Part shown: piece by piece, positions 24,958 through 34,002 of the stretch
Numbering within the stretch: position 1 is the stretch's first letter
Layout: every line of letters starts with the position of its first letter
Source of the DNA: Halomonas stenophila
GTDB taxonomy: Bacteria > Pseudomonadota > Gammaproteobacteria > Pseudomonadales > Halomonadaceae
Assembly: GCF_014192275.1 (NCBI RefSeq)
Contig: NZ_JACHXR010000014.1
Location: forward strand, 41,673-105,672
Reading direction: 5' to 3'
DNA length: 64,000 nt
Notes under the pieces: model-generated
The model's database searches: none
What the model was told of the DNA's origin: nothing
What the model saw: the letters and a program-made list of their open reading frames with translations, nothing else
Position numbers and translations under genes: made by a program

Positions 24958-24970
24958 GGAGGGTAAGGTG

Positions 24971-26053
24971 TCAGTCCTGCTGGTCCTGAGACGCCTCGGC
25001 GACGTCCACCTCGGCACCGTCCTCGAGAAGACCTTTCTCTTTCATGTACTCGAGATGAGCCTGGAGGGCCTGCTGCGCCAGCTCGCTCTTCTCGCCGAAG
25101 GCCTCCCAGGCGCCGCGGGCGATCTCGCGGAACTGGTCGCGCTCTTCCTGCGCCCAGTCGATGACGGTCATGTCATCCTTCTGCTTGTCGCGGGCCACCA
25201 GCTGCTCGTCCTGCTCCTTCACCGCGTCGGCCAGGTCGTGGAAGGCATCGTAGAACCACTGGCTAAGGGCCTGCTGGTCCTCCTCGCTCAGCGACTCCCA
25301 GGTTTGCTGGTTGAGGGTGAACTGCTGCGACGACATGCTGTGGATGCCCGGATAGATCGGGTACTTGGCGATGTCGTGAAGGCCCGAGGCGTCGTTGTTG
25401 ACGTAGGCCGAGGCATCGGCCGCATCGACCACGCCCTGCTGCAGCGAGGTGTAGACCTCGGAGAAGGGGATGTTGACCGGGGTCGCTCCGGCACGCTGGA
25501 AGACGGCCGCCGCCAAGCCCTCCGGCGAGCGGATCTTCACGCCCTGAAGATCCTCGACGCTGCGGATGGGGACCGCGGCCACCAGGGCCTCGCGCTTGTA
25601 GGGGCCGCAGCCGACCACCTGTACCTTGTCGCCGACCTGGGCGTCGATGGCATTCTGAAGGACCTCTTCACCGCCGCCGTTCTGGCAGAAGTCGAGGAAC
25701 TGCGAGGGCTCGTCGTAGCCGGCGATCAGGTCGCCCATCAGGGCAAAGGCCGGATCCTTGCCGGTGAAGTAGGCCGGGGCGGTCATGTCACCATCCAACA
25801 GGCCCATGGCCACGGCCTCCATGGTCTCCTTGTAGGGCACCACGCTGCCGGTGGGCATCAGGTTGATGGTGACGTCCCCACCGGTCATCTCCTCGAGCTT
25901 GGGTACCCAGTTCTCCTGGAGGTACTGGTAGGCGAAGTCCCCCGAGTTGAAGGACGTCTGGACCTTCAATTCCTCTGCGGCCTGGACGGTACCGGCGAAC
26001 GCCAGGGCGGCAGTTGCCAGGGTGACGGAATGAGCCAAGGTGCGAATCTGCAT
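24971..26053 (-). CDS. TRAP transporter periplasmic solute-binding protein (DctP family)
   Basis: This 360-residue protein has a signal peptide (MQIRTLAHSVTLATAAL...GTVQAAE). DctP features are LKVQTSFNSGDFAYQYLQE, the DLQGVKIRSPEGLAA segment with the conserved carboxylate-binding arginine (KIR), and FSEVYTSLQQGVVDAADA. It would bind an acid sugar and deliver it to DctQM. It is preceded by gudD with a 55-base gap. Two cysteines (FCQNGGG and VGCGPYK) may form a disulfide. The C-terminal tail is acidic. Confidence 0.92.
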   Translation of the reverse strand: MQIRTLAHSVTLATAALAFAGTVQAAEELKVQTSFNSGDFAYQYLQENWVPKLEEMTGGDVTINLMPTGSVVPYKETMEAVAMGLLDGDMTAPAYFTGKDPAFALMGDLIAGYDEPSQFLDFCQNGGGEEVLQNAIDAQVGDKVQVVGCGPYKREALVAAVPIRSVEDLQGVKIRSPEGLAAAVFQRAGATPVNIPFSEVYTSLQQGVVDAADASAYVNNDASGLHDIAKYPIYPGIHSMSSQQFTLNQQTWESLSEEDQQALSQWFYDAFHDLADAVKEQDEQLVARDKQKDDMTVIDWAQEERDQFREIARGAWEAFGEKSELAQQALQAHLEYMKEKGLLEDGAEVDVAEASQDQQD

Positions 26054-26108
26054 GTTGGTGTCCTTGTAGCTATTGTCGGTTCAACATCGGAATGCCTCAC
26101 ATGAGGCG

Positions 26109-27377
26109 TCAGAAGCGAGGTACTTTCCCGGTCCAGCTGGGCTCGTACTTCTGCATCTCCTTCACATCGTTGCGCGAACGAATGCCACACTCCTGAAAGT
26201 TGCGCGCCAGTTGTTGCAGGGCGTCTCGATCCAGCTCGACGCCCAGCCCGGGCGCCTCGGGGACGCGCACGCTGCCGTCCTCGAAGGCGATCTTGCCGCC
26301 CACGATGACTTCTTCCTCCTGCCAGGGATAATGGGTGTCGCAGGCATAGGTGAGGTTGTTGATCGCCGCGGCGGCATGGGTCATGGCCATCAGGCTGATG
26401 CCCAGGTGGGAGTTGGAATGCATGGACAGCCCCAGCCCCCAGGTCTCGCAGACGCGGGCCAGATCCCGGGTCGCCTGGAGCCCGCCCCAGTAGTGGTGGT
26501 CGGAGAGGATCACGTCCACGGACTGCTTGGCGATGGCCTCGGGGAAGTCGAAGAAGCCGATCACGCACATGTTGGTGGCCAGCGGCATGGTGGCCGACCG
26601 GTGGACCTCGGCCATGCCGTCCTTGCCGGGGGCGGGATCCTCGAGATATTGCAGCAGCCCCTCCATCTGCGGGAGCAGGCGCTTGGTGGTCTCGGGCGTC
26701 CAGCCGCCGTTGGGGTCGATGCGCAGCGGATGCTCGGGGAAGGCCTCGCGCAGGGCGCGGATCGCCGCCAGCTCCTGCTCGGGCTCGAACACCCCGCCCT
26801 TGAGCTTGATCGACTGGAAGCCGTACTGGTCGATCATCTGCCTGGCCGAGCGCACCACGTCCTCGGGGGTCAACACCTCGCCCCAGGCATCGACCCAGTC
26901 GTCCTGGCCGAACCGGTGATGGCCGTACTTGTAGAACAGGTAGGCGCTGTAGGGCACAGCGTCGCGCACCTTGCCACCCAACAGGTCGCAGACGCTGCGC
27001 CCGGTGATCTTGCCCATCAGGTCGAGGAAGGCGACCTCGAAGGCAGCGAAGATGCGCGGCACCGTGGTGGCCTGGTTGGTTCCCGGCGCCAGCTCAATGC
27101 CACCCTCTTGAGACTTGCGGGAAACGGACTGCTCGACGATGGCCTTCAGCTCGTTGAGATGGAAGACATCGACGCCCTCCAGACGGGAGGCCACCTTCTG
27201 CAGTTGTGACAGCGTCTGCTCGTCGCCATAGGACTCGGAGAGGCCATAGCGGCCGTCCTCGGTGATCACCTCGATGATCGAGCGCAGCGCCCAGGGTTCA
27301 TGGATGCCGCTGACGTTGAGCAGGGGCGGATCGCGGAAGGCGATCGGGGTGACGACGACGGATGCGATGCGGGACAT
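26109..27377 (-). CDS. gudD: D-glucarate dehydratase (enolase superfamily)
   Basis: This 422-residue enzyme converts glucarate (or idarate) to 5-keto-4-deoxyglucarate. Glucarate-dehydratase features in order are EDGRYGLSESYGDE, the SIKLKGGVFEP segment with the catalytic KxK lysine, metal ligands in RIDPNGGW and YLEDPAPGKDG, and the general-base His in SMHSNSHLGISLMAM. It lies 40 bases after kdgD, which uses its product. The TRAP genes follow. A galactarate-using enzyme is not seen here, so glucarate is the best-supported substrate. Confidence 0.93.
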   Translation of the reverse strand: MSRIASVVVTPIAFRDPPLLNVSGIHEPWALRSIIEVITEDGRYGLSESYGDEQTLSQLQKVASRLEGVDVFHLNELKAIVEQSVSRKSQEGGIELAPGTNQATTVPRIFAAFEVAFLDLMGKITGRSVCDLLGGKVRDAVPYSAYLFYKYGHHRFGQDDWVDAWGEVLTPEDVVRSARQMIDQYGFQSIKLKGGVFEPEQELAAIRALREAFPEHPLRIDPNGGWTPETTKRLLPQMEGLLQYLEDPAPGKDGMAEVHRSATMPLATNMCVIGFFDFPEAIAKQSVDVILSDHHYWGGLQATRDLARVCETWGLGLSMHSNSHLGISLMAMTHAAAAINNLTYACDTHYPWQEEEVIVGGKIAFEDGSVRVPEAPGLGVELDRDALQQLARNFQECGIRSRNDVKEMQKYEPSWTGKVPRF

Positions 27378-27417
27378 AACCTTCTCCGGGGGAGGCGAGA
27401 AATGATGAAACGAGCGG

Positions 27418-28335
27418 TTACCGGCCTTCGGCCACCTCGATCAGCGAGGCGAGGGTCTCGCGCTCCTCGGCCGTGGGCATGCAAAGTGGCGCGCGCACGC
27501 TGCCCGCCGGGCGGCCGATGAGCTCGGCGCCGGTCTTGATCAGGCTGACGGCATACCCAGGCTGCCGATCCCTGAGCTCCACGAAGGGGAGGAAGAAGTC
27601 GAGGGTGATTCGCTTGACCGCTTCGCTATTGCCCTTGCGCAGTTCCTTGTAGAAGGTCACCGCCATGTCGGGGACGAAGTTGAACACCGCGGAGGAATAG
27701 GTATTCACGCCGATGGACAGGTAGGCCTCGGCGATGATCTCGGCGGTGGGCACACCGCCCACGTACACCAGCCGATCCCCCACGGTCTTGACGATCCTGT
27801 TGAGCGCCTGGATGTCGCCCTTGCCGTCCTTCAGGCCGATCAGGTTCGGGCACGCCTCGGCCAAGGCCTGGACGGACTCGGCATTCAGTAAGCCGTTGGC
27901 CCGGTTGTAGTAGATGATGTTTAGATCGGTCGAATCGCAGATCCGCCGCGCATACTCGACCAGGCCCTCCTGGGGGCACTCGGTCAGGTAGGGCGGCATC
28001 AGCAGGAGGCCGTCGGCGCCGGCCTCCTGAGCGGCGGCGGCGAAGGCCTTGCCGCTCTCGACGCTGAGGCCGGCGCTGGCGATCACCGGCAGCTTGCCGT
28101 CCACCGTCTCCACGGCGAGGCGAACGATCTCCCGGAACTCGTCGAGAGCGAGGTTGAAGAACTCCCCGGTGCCACCCGCCACGAACACCGCCGAGATGTC
28201 ATGGCTGACGAACCATTCCAGCCGCCGCCGGTAGCTCTCCGCGTCGAAGCGGCCCTGATCGTCGAAGTCCGTGATGGGAAACGACAGCAGGCCGTCCCCG
28301 ATCGCTTGTACCACTGCTTCTCTGGAAAACTTCAC
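27418..28335 (-). CDS. kdgD: 5-dehydro-4-deoxyglucarate dehydratase (DHDPS/NAL family)
   Basis: This 305-residue TIM-barrel lyase dehydrates and decarboxylates 5-keto-4-deoxyglucarate to 2-oxoglutarate semialdehyde. It has FPITDFDDQGRFDAESYR, AGGTGEFFNLALDE, a catalytic Tyr in NIIYYNRANG and the Schiff-base Lys in LIGLKDGKGD. It starts with GTG at 28335, with an AGGAGG site upstream. It is the first gene of the hexarate operon, and the possible operator at 28404-28421 is about 70 bases upstream. Confidence 0.93.
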   Translation of the reverse strand: MKFSREAVVQAIGDGLLSFPITDFDDQGRFDAESYRRRLEWFVSHDISAVFVAGGTGEFFNLALDEFREIVRLAVETVDGKLPVIASAGLSVESGKAFAAAAQEAGADGLLLMPPYLTECPQEGLVEYARRICDSTDLNIIYYNRANGLLNAESVQALAEACPNLIGLKDGKGDIQALNRIVKTVGDRLVYVGGVPTAEIIAEAYLSIGVNTYSSAVFNFVPDMAVTFYKELRKGNSEAVKRITLDFFLPFVELRDRQPGYAVSLIKTGAELIGRPAGSVRAPLCMPTAEERETLASLIEVAEGR

Positions 28336-28403
28336 GCAACGTCCTCCTGCCTGCCTGGGCCAGGGGTCCCGACCGCCTCAAGATCTAGGCCAACAGCCCT
28401 TTT

Positions 28404-28421
28404 TTGTCATACATCATACAA
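28404..28421 (-). promoter_or_regulatory. Candidate GntR/FCD-type operator upstream of kdgD
   Basis: The minus strand reads TTGTATGATGTATGACAA, an imperfect palindrome with TTGT/ACAA ends and a GTATGA direct repeat. It contains a TATGAT that could serve as a -10 element. TTGT-N10-ACAA spacing suits FCD-type GntR dimers. It is in the only AT-rich part of this intergenic region. The cognate regulator may be a paralogue of the broken gene at 22507-22760. Confidence 0.45.
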
Positions 28422-28435
28422 ACACAAAGCTAATC

Positions 28436-28769
28436 ACGGATTCCGAGTCGGGCAAGCCCGATAGCGCAAATTACAACCAAAGTACAAGACGCTCTGCATG
28501 AGCCGACATGCGGCCTCGAAGCAACGCTCGATCGCGCCTGAGCTTGGGACAGGTAGCGCGACGTCACCATGGCGGTCCAGATGCCAGACATCCACTTAGA
28601 ACGCAGGAAAAGGGGCCACCACCCAGGAAACCCGCACTGCCATGCCCAGCGCACCGTGGACAACCCGATCCTGGCCCTGAAGGGCGGGCGCCCGATCAAC
28701 CCGGTCAACGGACCGGCCAGGCGGCCGACACGACGCGACCGACGGGAGGGGCTTCACCTGACGGCGCCC
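28436..28769. other. Gap without a supportable gene between the hexarate operon and the alcohol dehydrogenase gene
   Basis: Both strands were read. Short ORFs exist on each strand but lack ribosome sites, family motifs and typical codon use. The segment has a mixed composition and could be decayed coding sequence. No insertion-sequence ends, tRNA or terminator was recognised. Confidence 0.5.
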
Positions 28770-29765
28770 TCAGGGCACCAGCACGGCGGCGCCGGAGAGC
28801 CTGCCGGCGCGCAGATCGTCGAGGGCCCGGTTGGCGTCCGCCAGTGGGTAGGCGCGTGTCTCGGTACGAATCGGCACCGTCGGGGCCAGCGCCAGGAACT
28901 CCTCGCCGTCGCGGCGAGTGAGGTTGGCCACCGACGTCAGGTGGCGCTCCTCCCACAGCAGGCGGTAGGGAAAGGACGGGATGTCGGACATGTGGATGCC
29001 GCCGGAGACCACCATGCCCCCGGGACGCACCTGGGCCAGGGCGGCGGGCACGAGATCGCCCACCGGCGCGAACAGCAGGGCGGCATCCAGCGGCGCCGGG
29101 GGCGTCTCGTCGCTGCCGCCGGCCCAGGCCGCGCCGAGACGCCGGGCGAAGGCCTGGGCCTCGCGGTCGCCGGGCCGGGTGAAGGCATAGACGGTCTGGC
29201 CGCGGGCCAGGGCCAGTTGGACGAGGATATGGGCCGCGGCGCCGAAACCGTAGATGCCCAGCCGTCGCGGCGTGTCGCCCCCGGCGAGCCGCCAGGTGCG
29301 ATAGCCGATCAGCCCGGCACACAGTAGCGGCGCGGCGGCCTGGGCATCCTCGGCCGGCAGCGGGAAGCAGTAGCGGGCATCGGCGACGCAGTACTCCGCG
29401 TAGCCGCCGTCCCGGGTGTAGCCGGTGAAGGCGGCCCGCTCGCAGAGGTTCTCGCGGCCGGCCCGGCACTGGGGACACTCGCCGCAGGTCCAGCCCAGCC
29501 AGGGCACGCCGACCCGCTGGCCGGCCGTGAGTTCCGAGACGCCCTCGCCCCGGGCATCGACCTCGCCGACGATCTCGTGGCCAGGCACCAGCGGCAGCTT
29601 GGGACGCTCGAGCTCGCCGTCCACCACGTGCAGGTCGGTACGACAGACGCCACAGGCCAGCACCCGAACCCGCACCTCGCCGGGGCCGGGCTCGGGGATG
29701 GGAATAGACTCGCAACGCAGCGGCTGATTCGAGCCGTGCAGGCGCATGGCGCGCATCTCGCTCAT
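28770..29765 (-). CDS. Zinc-dependent alcohol dehydrogenase (MDR superfamily)
   Basis: This 331-residue enzyme has a GroES-like zinc domain. Catalytic zinc ligands are in [15 protein letters not shown] and PGHEIVGEV, and the structural zinc cluster is [15 protein letters not shown]. The Rossmann segment is [28 protein letters not shown] supplies a further ligand. It oxidises or reduces an alcohol/aldehyde with NAD(P). The start at 29765 (MSEMRAMRL) has an AGGGAG site. The substrate cannot be deduced from the neighbours; it stands alone. Confidence 0.88.
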   Translation of the reverse strand: MSEMRAMRLHGSNQPLRCESIPIPEPGPGEVRVRVLACGVCRTDLHVVDGELERPKLPLVPGHEIVGEVDARGEGVSELTAGQRVGVPWLGWTCGECPQCRAGRENLCERAAFTGYTRDGGYAEYCVADARYCFPLPAEDAQAAAPLLCAGLIGYRTWRLAGGDTPRRLGIYGFGAAAHILVQLALARGQTVYAFTRPGDREAQAFARRLGAAWAGGSDETPPAPLDAALLFAPVGDLVPAALAQVRPGGMVVSGGIHMSDIPSFPYRLLWEERHLTSVANLTRRDGEEFLALAPTVPIRTETRAYPLADANRALDDLRAGRLSGAAVLVP

Positions 29766-29906
29766 GGGACGCTCTCCCTCTGGAGGATCACGTCCCGAGC
29801 ATAGTCCACCCCTTGGGCACCAGGTGTTTCTTGCCCACTCGACGAAAGCGATGAGCTTTTCCGGCGCCAAGCCGGGCTTGTCTGGCTGGAACTCCTGAAA
29901 TGAGCT

Positions 29907-30737
29907 CTACGCCTCTACCGCCACCTCGTAGCCGGTGAACTTGCGCAGGTTGATCACGCCGCTATCGAGGATCAGGTACTGGCCCTTGATGCCCAGCAGG
30001 GTGCCGGCCACCTCGGGCGACTTGTCGAAGTTGTGGGAGACCACCTTGCGGGGGTGTTCGAGCACCGGGTACTCGAAGGCGCGCGGAGGGGCGTCGAGCA
30101 GGCGGATGGCATCATCGCCGAAGCGCTCGCGCAGGTTGGCGAGGCCACCGGCCAGGGCGTCGAGCAGGCGGTCGCGCTCGGCGGCCAGGTCCAGCGCCTC
30201 GGCCTCGCCCTTGAGCATGGCCCGCCAGTTGGTGCGGTCCGAGACCTGCTCCTTGAACAGCACCTCGACGAAGCCGGACTGCTGGCGGGAGTCCACCTCG
30301 AGGATGGGCAGCGCCTGCACCGCGCCCTGGTCGAGCCAGCGGGTCGGCACCTGGGTGGCCCGGGTGATGCCGACCTTCAGCCCCGAGGCATTGGCCAGGT
30401 AGACCACATGGGGCTGGAAGCAGTGCCGCTCCCCCCAGTCGGGCTCGCGGCAGGTGCCCTGGAAGAAGTGGCAGAGTTCCGGCTTCATGATGCAGGTATC
30501 GCACTGGGCCAGCGTCTTGAAACAGGGATAGCAGTGTCCCTGGCCGAAGCTCTTGCGGGTCGCCCGGCCGCAGTGGGTACAGGCGATGGCACCGGTCCAG
30601 GTCAGGCGCAGGGACTGGCCGAGGCGGGCATTGAGATCCAGGCGAGCCTCACCGGCCCGCAGGGTGTAACGGGCCGGCGAGCCCGGCTCCACGGCCATCT
30701 TGGTCAGGCAGCCCTGCAGGGTCGTCGTCTCAGTCAC
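29907..30737 (-). CDS. DUF2797 family protein
   Basis: This 276-residue protein of unknown function has Cys pairs in CTHCGRATRKSFGQGHCYPC and CDTCIMKPELCHF, suggesting zinc binding. It also has VVYLANASGLKVGITR, a GIY-YIG-like segment seen in this family, and a C-terminal GTLLGIKGQYLILDSGVINLRKF. GTG at 30737 overlaps the yeaC stop and is preferred; ATG at 30746 is the alternative. It is the third gene of the rhomboid-yeaC-DUF2797 operon. The nucleic-acid link is inferred from the fold resemblance only. Confidence 0.8.
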   Translation of the reverse strand: MTETTTLQGCLTKMAVEPGSPARYTLRAGEARLDLNARLGQSLRLTWTGAIACTHCGRATRKSFGQGHCYPCFKTLAQCDTCIMKPELCHFFQGTCREPDWGERHCFQPHVVYLANASGLKVGITRATQVPTRWLDQGAVQALPILEVDSRQQSGFVEVLFKEQVSDRTNWRAMLKGEAEALDLAAERDRLLDALAGGLANLRERFGDDAIRLLDAPPRAFEYPVLEHPRKVVSHNFDKSPEVAGTLLGIKGQYLILDSGVINLRKFTGYEVAVEA

Positions 30738-31014
30738 GGCTGGCATCCCGGGCCAGGCCGGCCAGCGTCGGCGAGACGTTGGCGCCGCTGCTGTCCGCGC
30801 CACAGGTGCGGCGCTCGAGATAGCCGACCCGGGCCGGCTCGGGCACGCCGTTCTCCACCTCGTAGCGCATCACCGCCTCGAGGCACAGCTCGGTCTGCTC
30901 GGCCGTCAGGAAGCGGCCATCCGGCCACTTGCGCAGCGAGACCGCCTGCTTGAGGCTCTCGTAGATGGCAGGGGTCATCTGCTGGATCATGCGCTCGAAG
31001 GTCATATCGCTCAT
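30730..31014 (-). CDS. yeaC: YeaC family protein (DUF1315)
   Basis: This is a 94-residue cytoplasmic protein of unknown function. MTFERMIQQMTPAIYESLKQAVSLRKWPDG and the acidic LTAEQTELCLEAVMRYE block are family-specific (quoted in part: LRKWPDGRFLTAEQ). It is separated from the rhomboid gene by 22 bases and overlaps the DUF2797 gene. The yeaC-DUF2797 pairing is common in gammaproteobacteria as far as I recall. Confidence 0.82.
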   Translation of the reverse strand: MSDMTFERMIQQMTPAIYESLKQAVSLRKWPDGRFLTAEQTELCLEAVMRYEVENGVPEPARVGYLERRTCGADSSGANVSPTLAGLARDASRD

Positions 31015-31036
31015 GGCGGACTCCGGGGATACGGGC

Positions 31037-31888
31037 TCAACGGGGGGAACGGACACGGCGGGAATGATACCAGCCCAGCACGAGCCCCACGACCAGCCCC
31101 CCCACATGGGCCTCGTTGGCCACGTTGCCGAAGCCCACCACGGCGGCCATGTCGGTCATGGTGAAGACCATCCAGCCGAGCATGAACACCACCAGCATCT
31201 GCGGCACGAAGAAGCCGTCGCCGGGACGGCGGCGCGACATCAGCCAGACATAGCCGAGCAGCGCGAAATCGACGCCGGACATGCCGCCGAACAGCACGGT
31301 GCCGGTGGCGTACTGGGCCAGGTTGCCGCCGATGCCGGCCGCCAGCAGCAGGGTGAGCATGCGCCCGCGGCCATGCAGCGACTCCACCTGGCGGCCGAAG
31401 AACCACAGCCACAGCATGTTGAAGATCAGGTGCATCCAGCCGAAGTGCAGGAAGGCCGGTGACAGCAGCCGCCAGACCTGCCCCGAGGCCAGGGTCTCCG
31501 CCAGGCTGCCGAAGGCCAGCTGGCCCTTGACCACCCCCACGGGCACGATGGTCAGGGCGGCGATCACCAGGTCCCCGAGCACGCCCATCACGGCGAAGAC
31601 CGCGAGGCACAGCGCCAGGGCCGTGGCGGTCACCGGCGCCTGGCGAAAGGGGATCCGCCACGCCGGCAGGGCCCGACGGGGCCTATGCCGCGCCTCGGGC
31701 ATCAGGGACTCGCCCCGCTGCCAGCGCTCCACCAGGCGCTGCATGGCCGCCTGCTGGGCGGGATCGATCAGCCACAGCACCTGGCCCTCGGCCTCCTCGG
31801 TGAACAGGTGGCCGATGCGGTGGGCCCAGAGGGCCTGGCGCAGGTCATGGATATCGACGTCATGGGGCAGCAGGATCACCCGGTACAT
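31037..31888 (-). CDS. Rhomboid-family intramembrane serine protease
   Basis: This 283-residue protein has an N-terminal cytoplasmic domain (MYRVILLPHDVDIHDL..., GlpG-like) and six or more membrane segments. It has the catalytic Ser in FGGMSGVDFALLGY and the catalytic His in ANEAHVGGLVVGLVLG. HFGWMHLIFNMLWLWFFG is the loop-1/helix-2 region. It cleaves membrane protein substrates. The start at 31888 follows the family; it has a weak ribosome site. It leads the operon with yeaC and DUF2797. Confidence 0.9.
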   Translation of the reverse strand: MYRVILLPHDVDIHDLRQALWAHRIGHLFTEEAEGQVLWLIDPAQQAAMQRLVERWQRGESLMPEARHRPRRALPAWRIPFRQAPVTATALALCLAVFAVMGVLGDLVIAALTIVPVGVVKGQLAFGSLAETLASGQVWRLLSPAFLHFGWMHLIFNMLWLWFFGRQVESLHGRGRMLTLLLAAGIGGNLAQYATGTVLFGGMSGVDFALLGYVWLMSRRRPGDGFFVPQMLVVFMLGWMVFTMTDMAAVVGFGNVANEAHVGGLVVGLVLGWYHSRRVRSPR

Positions 31889-31927
31889 GGTCTCTCCAGC
31901 GGTGGACGAAGCGGCTGCGCCGGGCAC

Positions 31928-31960
31928 AAAGAAAAAGTCCGGCGGAGGGGGCCGCCGGAC
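31928..31960 (-). terminator. Terminator downstream of the metallophosphoesterase gene
   Basis: The inverted repeat GTCCGGCGG (31937-31945) / CCGCCGGAC (31952-31960) is followed on the minus strand by TTTTTCTTT. It lies about 95 bases after the stop at 32054 and 40 bases before the rhomboid start, so it insulates the two operons. Confidence 0.85.
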
Positions 31961-32053
31961 AAGAGCAAGGGATCATTCAAGGGAACACCTACTCAGATAG
32001 GGGCGACGGCGGGAAGTTCGGTCCGCGGCGCGAGATTTTCGTAAAGAAATGTA

Positions 32054-33055
32054 TCAATCGAAATCGATCTCCCAGGGCTGGGGGCGGGCCTGTTCCTCCT
32101 GCGGCACGCGGATCCACACGAAGTGGTTGGCGTCGAGGCGCGACTCGCCGCTCCAGCGATAGGCCACCAGGCGCCCGAACTTCACCGCACTGTAGTCCAG
32201 GCAGGCGATATTGGGCGCCGGCAGGGCCGGGATGCCCTCGCACCAGTAGTGGCCGATGAACAGCGGCGGCTCGTCCGGCCCGTAGAAGCTCAGCCGGGCG
32301 CGCTCGACCTCGGTCAGCTCGCGCCCTTCCAGCTCCCCGGGCAGGTTGTCCGGCTGGAACACCACATCGCCCCAGGTCCGGGGGGAGCGCGCCCAGAAAT
32401 GCGCCCGGAAGCTGCGCCGCGTGAAGCCGTCGCCGGACTGGATCTGGATGCCCTCGGGCAGCGGGATGTGGCTGCCCCGCGTCAGCCGGTCGAGGATACG
32501 GAACGCCCGGGTGCCCGGCTGCACGGCGGCGGTCAGGAAATCGATGTCGATCCGGGCATCGGGACGCTCGCTGCGCAGTTCGTCGACCAGCGCCTGATCC
32601 CAGCAGGCATGCACCACCCGCAGGCCGTCGCGCTCCAGGCACAGCGGGATGTCCATGAACCAGGCCAGGGCGTCCTCCCACTCCTGGGGATGGTCGCGGT
32701 ATTGCTCGTGGGTCTCCTTGATGATGCGGTTGTGGCGCGGCGTATGCTCGCGCAGCCACTCCCGGCCGAGGCCCGGCGGGGCTCGGTGGCTGTAGGCCAG
32801 GGCATTGACCTCGTGGTTGCCCATGACGATCAGCGCCTCGCCCTCCTCCACCATGCGCCGGGCGATGGTGACCGCCAGGCGGATCCGCGGCCCGCGGTCG
32901 ATCAGGTCGCCGAGGAAGATCACCTTGCGCCGGGGATGGCGATAGACGCCGCCACGCTGATGATAGCCGAGACGCTCGAGCAGCGACGCCAGGGTCGCGC
33001 CACAGCCGTGGACGTCGCCGATCAGATCATAGCCTTCGAAGACGGCTTTGCTCAC
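32054..33055 (-). CDS. Metallophosphoesterase (calcineurin-like)
   Basis: This 333-residue protein has the dinuclear metal motifs GDVHGC, FLGDLIDRGPR, VMGNHEVNALAYSH and later IGHYWCEG in the usual order. It starts with GTG (33055), one base after the nadK stop, with GGAG inside the end of nadK. Coupling to nadK suggests a role around nucleotide or NADP metabolism, but the substrate is unknown. It resembles the ApaH/PrpE type of Ser/Thr or dinucleotide phosphatase without matching either fully. Confidence 0.85.
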   Translation of the reverse strand: MSKAVFEGYDLIGDVHGCGATLASLLERLGYHQRGGVYRHPRRKVIFLGDLIDRGPRIRLAVTIARRMVEEGEALIVMGNHEVNALAYSHRAPPGLGREWLREHTPRHNRIIKETHEQYRDHPQEWEDALAWFMDIPLCLERDGLRVVHACWDQALVDELRSERPDARIDIDFLTAAVQPGTRAFRILDRLTRGSHIPLPEGIQIQSGDGFTRRSFRAHFWARSPRTWGDVVFQPDNLPGELEGRELTEVERARLSFYGPDEPPLFIGHYWCEGIPALPAPNIACLDYSAVKFGRLVAYRWSGESRLDANHFVWIRVPQEEQARPQPWEIDFD

Positions 33056-33056
33056 C

Positions 33057-33938
33057 TCAGTCTCCCAGGCGGTTGCTCCAGCCCAGCTTGCTGCGCAGGA
33101 CCTCGTAGAAATTGTGCCCCAGCGGATGCACCAGCTGCACGCGCTGGGGCTTGCGACGGATGACCAGCACATCGTCGGGCTTGGCCACGGCCCGGGTCTG
33201 GCCGTCGCAGCTGATATGGGGGTAGGTCTGGTTGGTCTCGCCGATATGGATGCGGATCTCGCTGGCCGCGTCGATGGCGATGGGCCGACTCGACAGGGTA
33301 TGCGGGAACATCGGCACCAGGGTGATCACCTCGAGCCTGGGGTGCATGATCGGTCCGCCGCCGGAGAGCGCATAGGCCGTGGAGCCGGTCGGCGTGGCGA
33401 TGATCAGGCCGTCGCTGCGCTGGCTGTGGACGAACTGGCCGTCGATGAACAGCTCGAACTCGATCATGCGCACGGCCTTTCCCGGGTGCAGCACCACCTC
33501 GTTGAGGGCGTCGCCGTTGCCCACCAGGGCATCGTCCCGATAGAGCTCGGCATCGAGCAGGAAACGCTCCTCGATCTCGAAGCGCCCCGCGAGCACCTCC
33601 CCGACCCGTTCCTCGAGCTCGTCGGGGGAAATGTCGGTGAGAAAGCCCAGTCGCCCGCGATTCACCCCGAGCACCAGGGTGCCGCTGTGGCAGAGGGTGC
33701 GGGCGGCGCCCAGCAGGCTGCCATCACCGCCGACCACGATCACCAGGTCACACAGCTCGCCGATCAGGCGACGGCTGGCCTCGGGATGGCCATGGCCCAG
33801 CAGCACGGTGGCCGTGCGGTCCTCGATGATCACGTGGTAGCCGGCATCATCGAGGAAGCGGCAGAGCCGCTTGAGGGTCTCGACCACCTTGGCACTGCCC
33901 AGGCGGCCGATCAGGCCGATATTCTTGAAGGGTTGCAT
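33057..33938 (-). CDS. nadK: NAD kinase
   Basis: This 293-residue enzyme phosphorylates NAD to NADP. It has VVGGDGSLLGAAR (GGDG motif), GVNRGRLGFLTDI, the ALNEVVLHPGK (NE) motif and GLIIATPTGSTAYALSGGGP. The start at 33938 (MQPFKNIGLIG) has an AAGGA site seven bases away and is preferred to longer in-frame starts at 33968 and 33995. The metallophosphoesterase gene follows immediately. Confidence 0.95.
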   Translation of the reverse strand: MQPFKNIGLIGRLGSAKVVETLKRLCRFLDDAGYHVIIEDRTATVLLGHGHPEASRRLIGELCDLVIVVGGDGSLLGAARTLCHSGTLVLGVNRGRLGFLTDISPDELEERVGEVLAGRFEIEERFLLDAELYRDDALVGNGDALNEVVLHPGKAVRMIEFELFIDGQFVHSQRSDGLIIATPTGSTAYALSGGGPIMHPRLEVITLVPMFPHTLSSRPIAIDAASEIRIHIGETNQTYPHISCDGQTRAVAKPDDVLVIRRKPQRVQLVHPLGHNFYEVLRSKLGWSNRLGD

Positions 33939-34002
33939 GCGCGGGTCCTTCGCTTCACGACGGCTCATTATGGCGATACGCCATGAGCCGGGCAAACCGC
34001 CC

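Noticed and set aside
28430..28769. Possible transposase fragment in the gap before the alcohol dehydrogenase gene
   Set aside because: Short frames on both strands have no transposase motif, inverted ends or target duplication.
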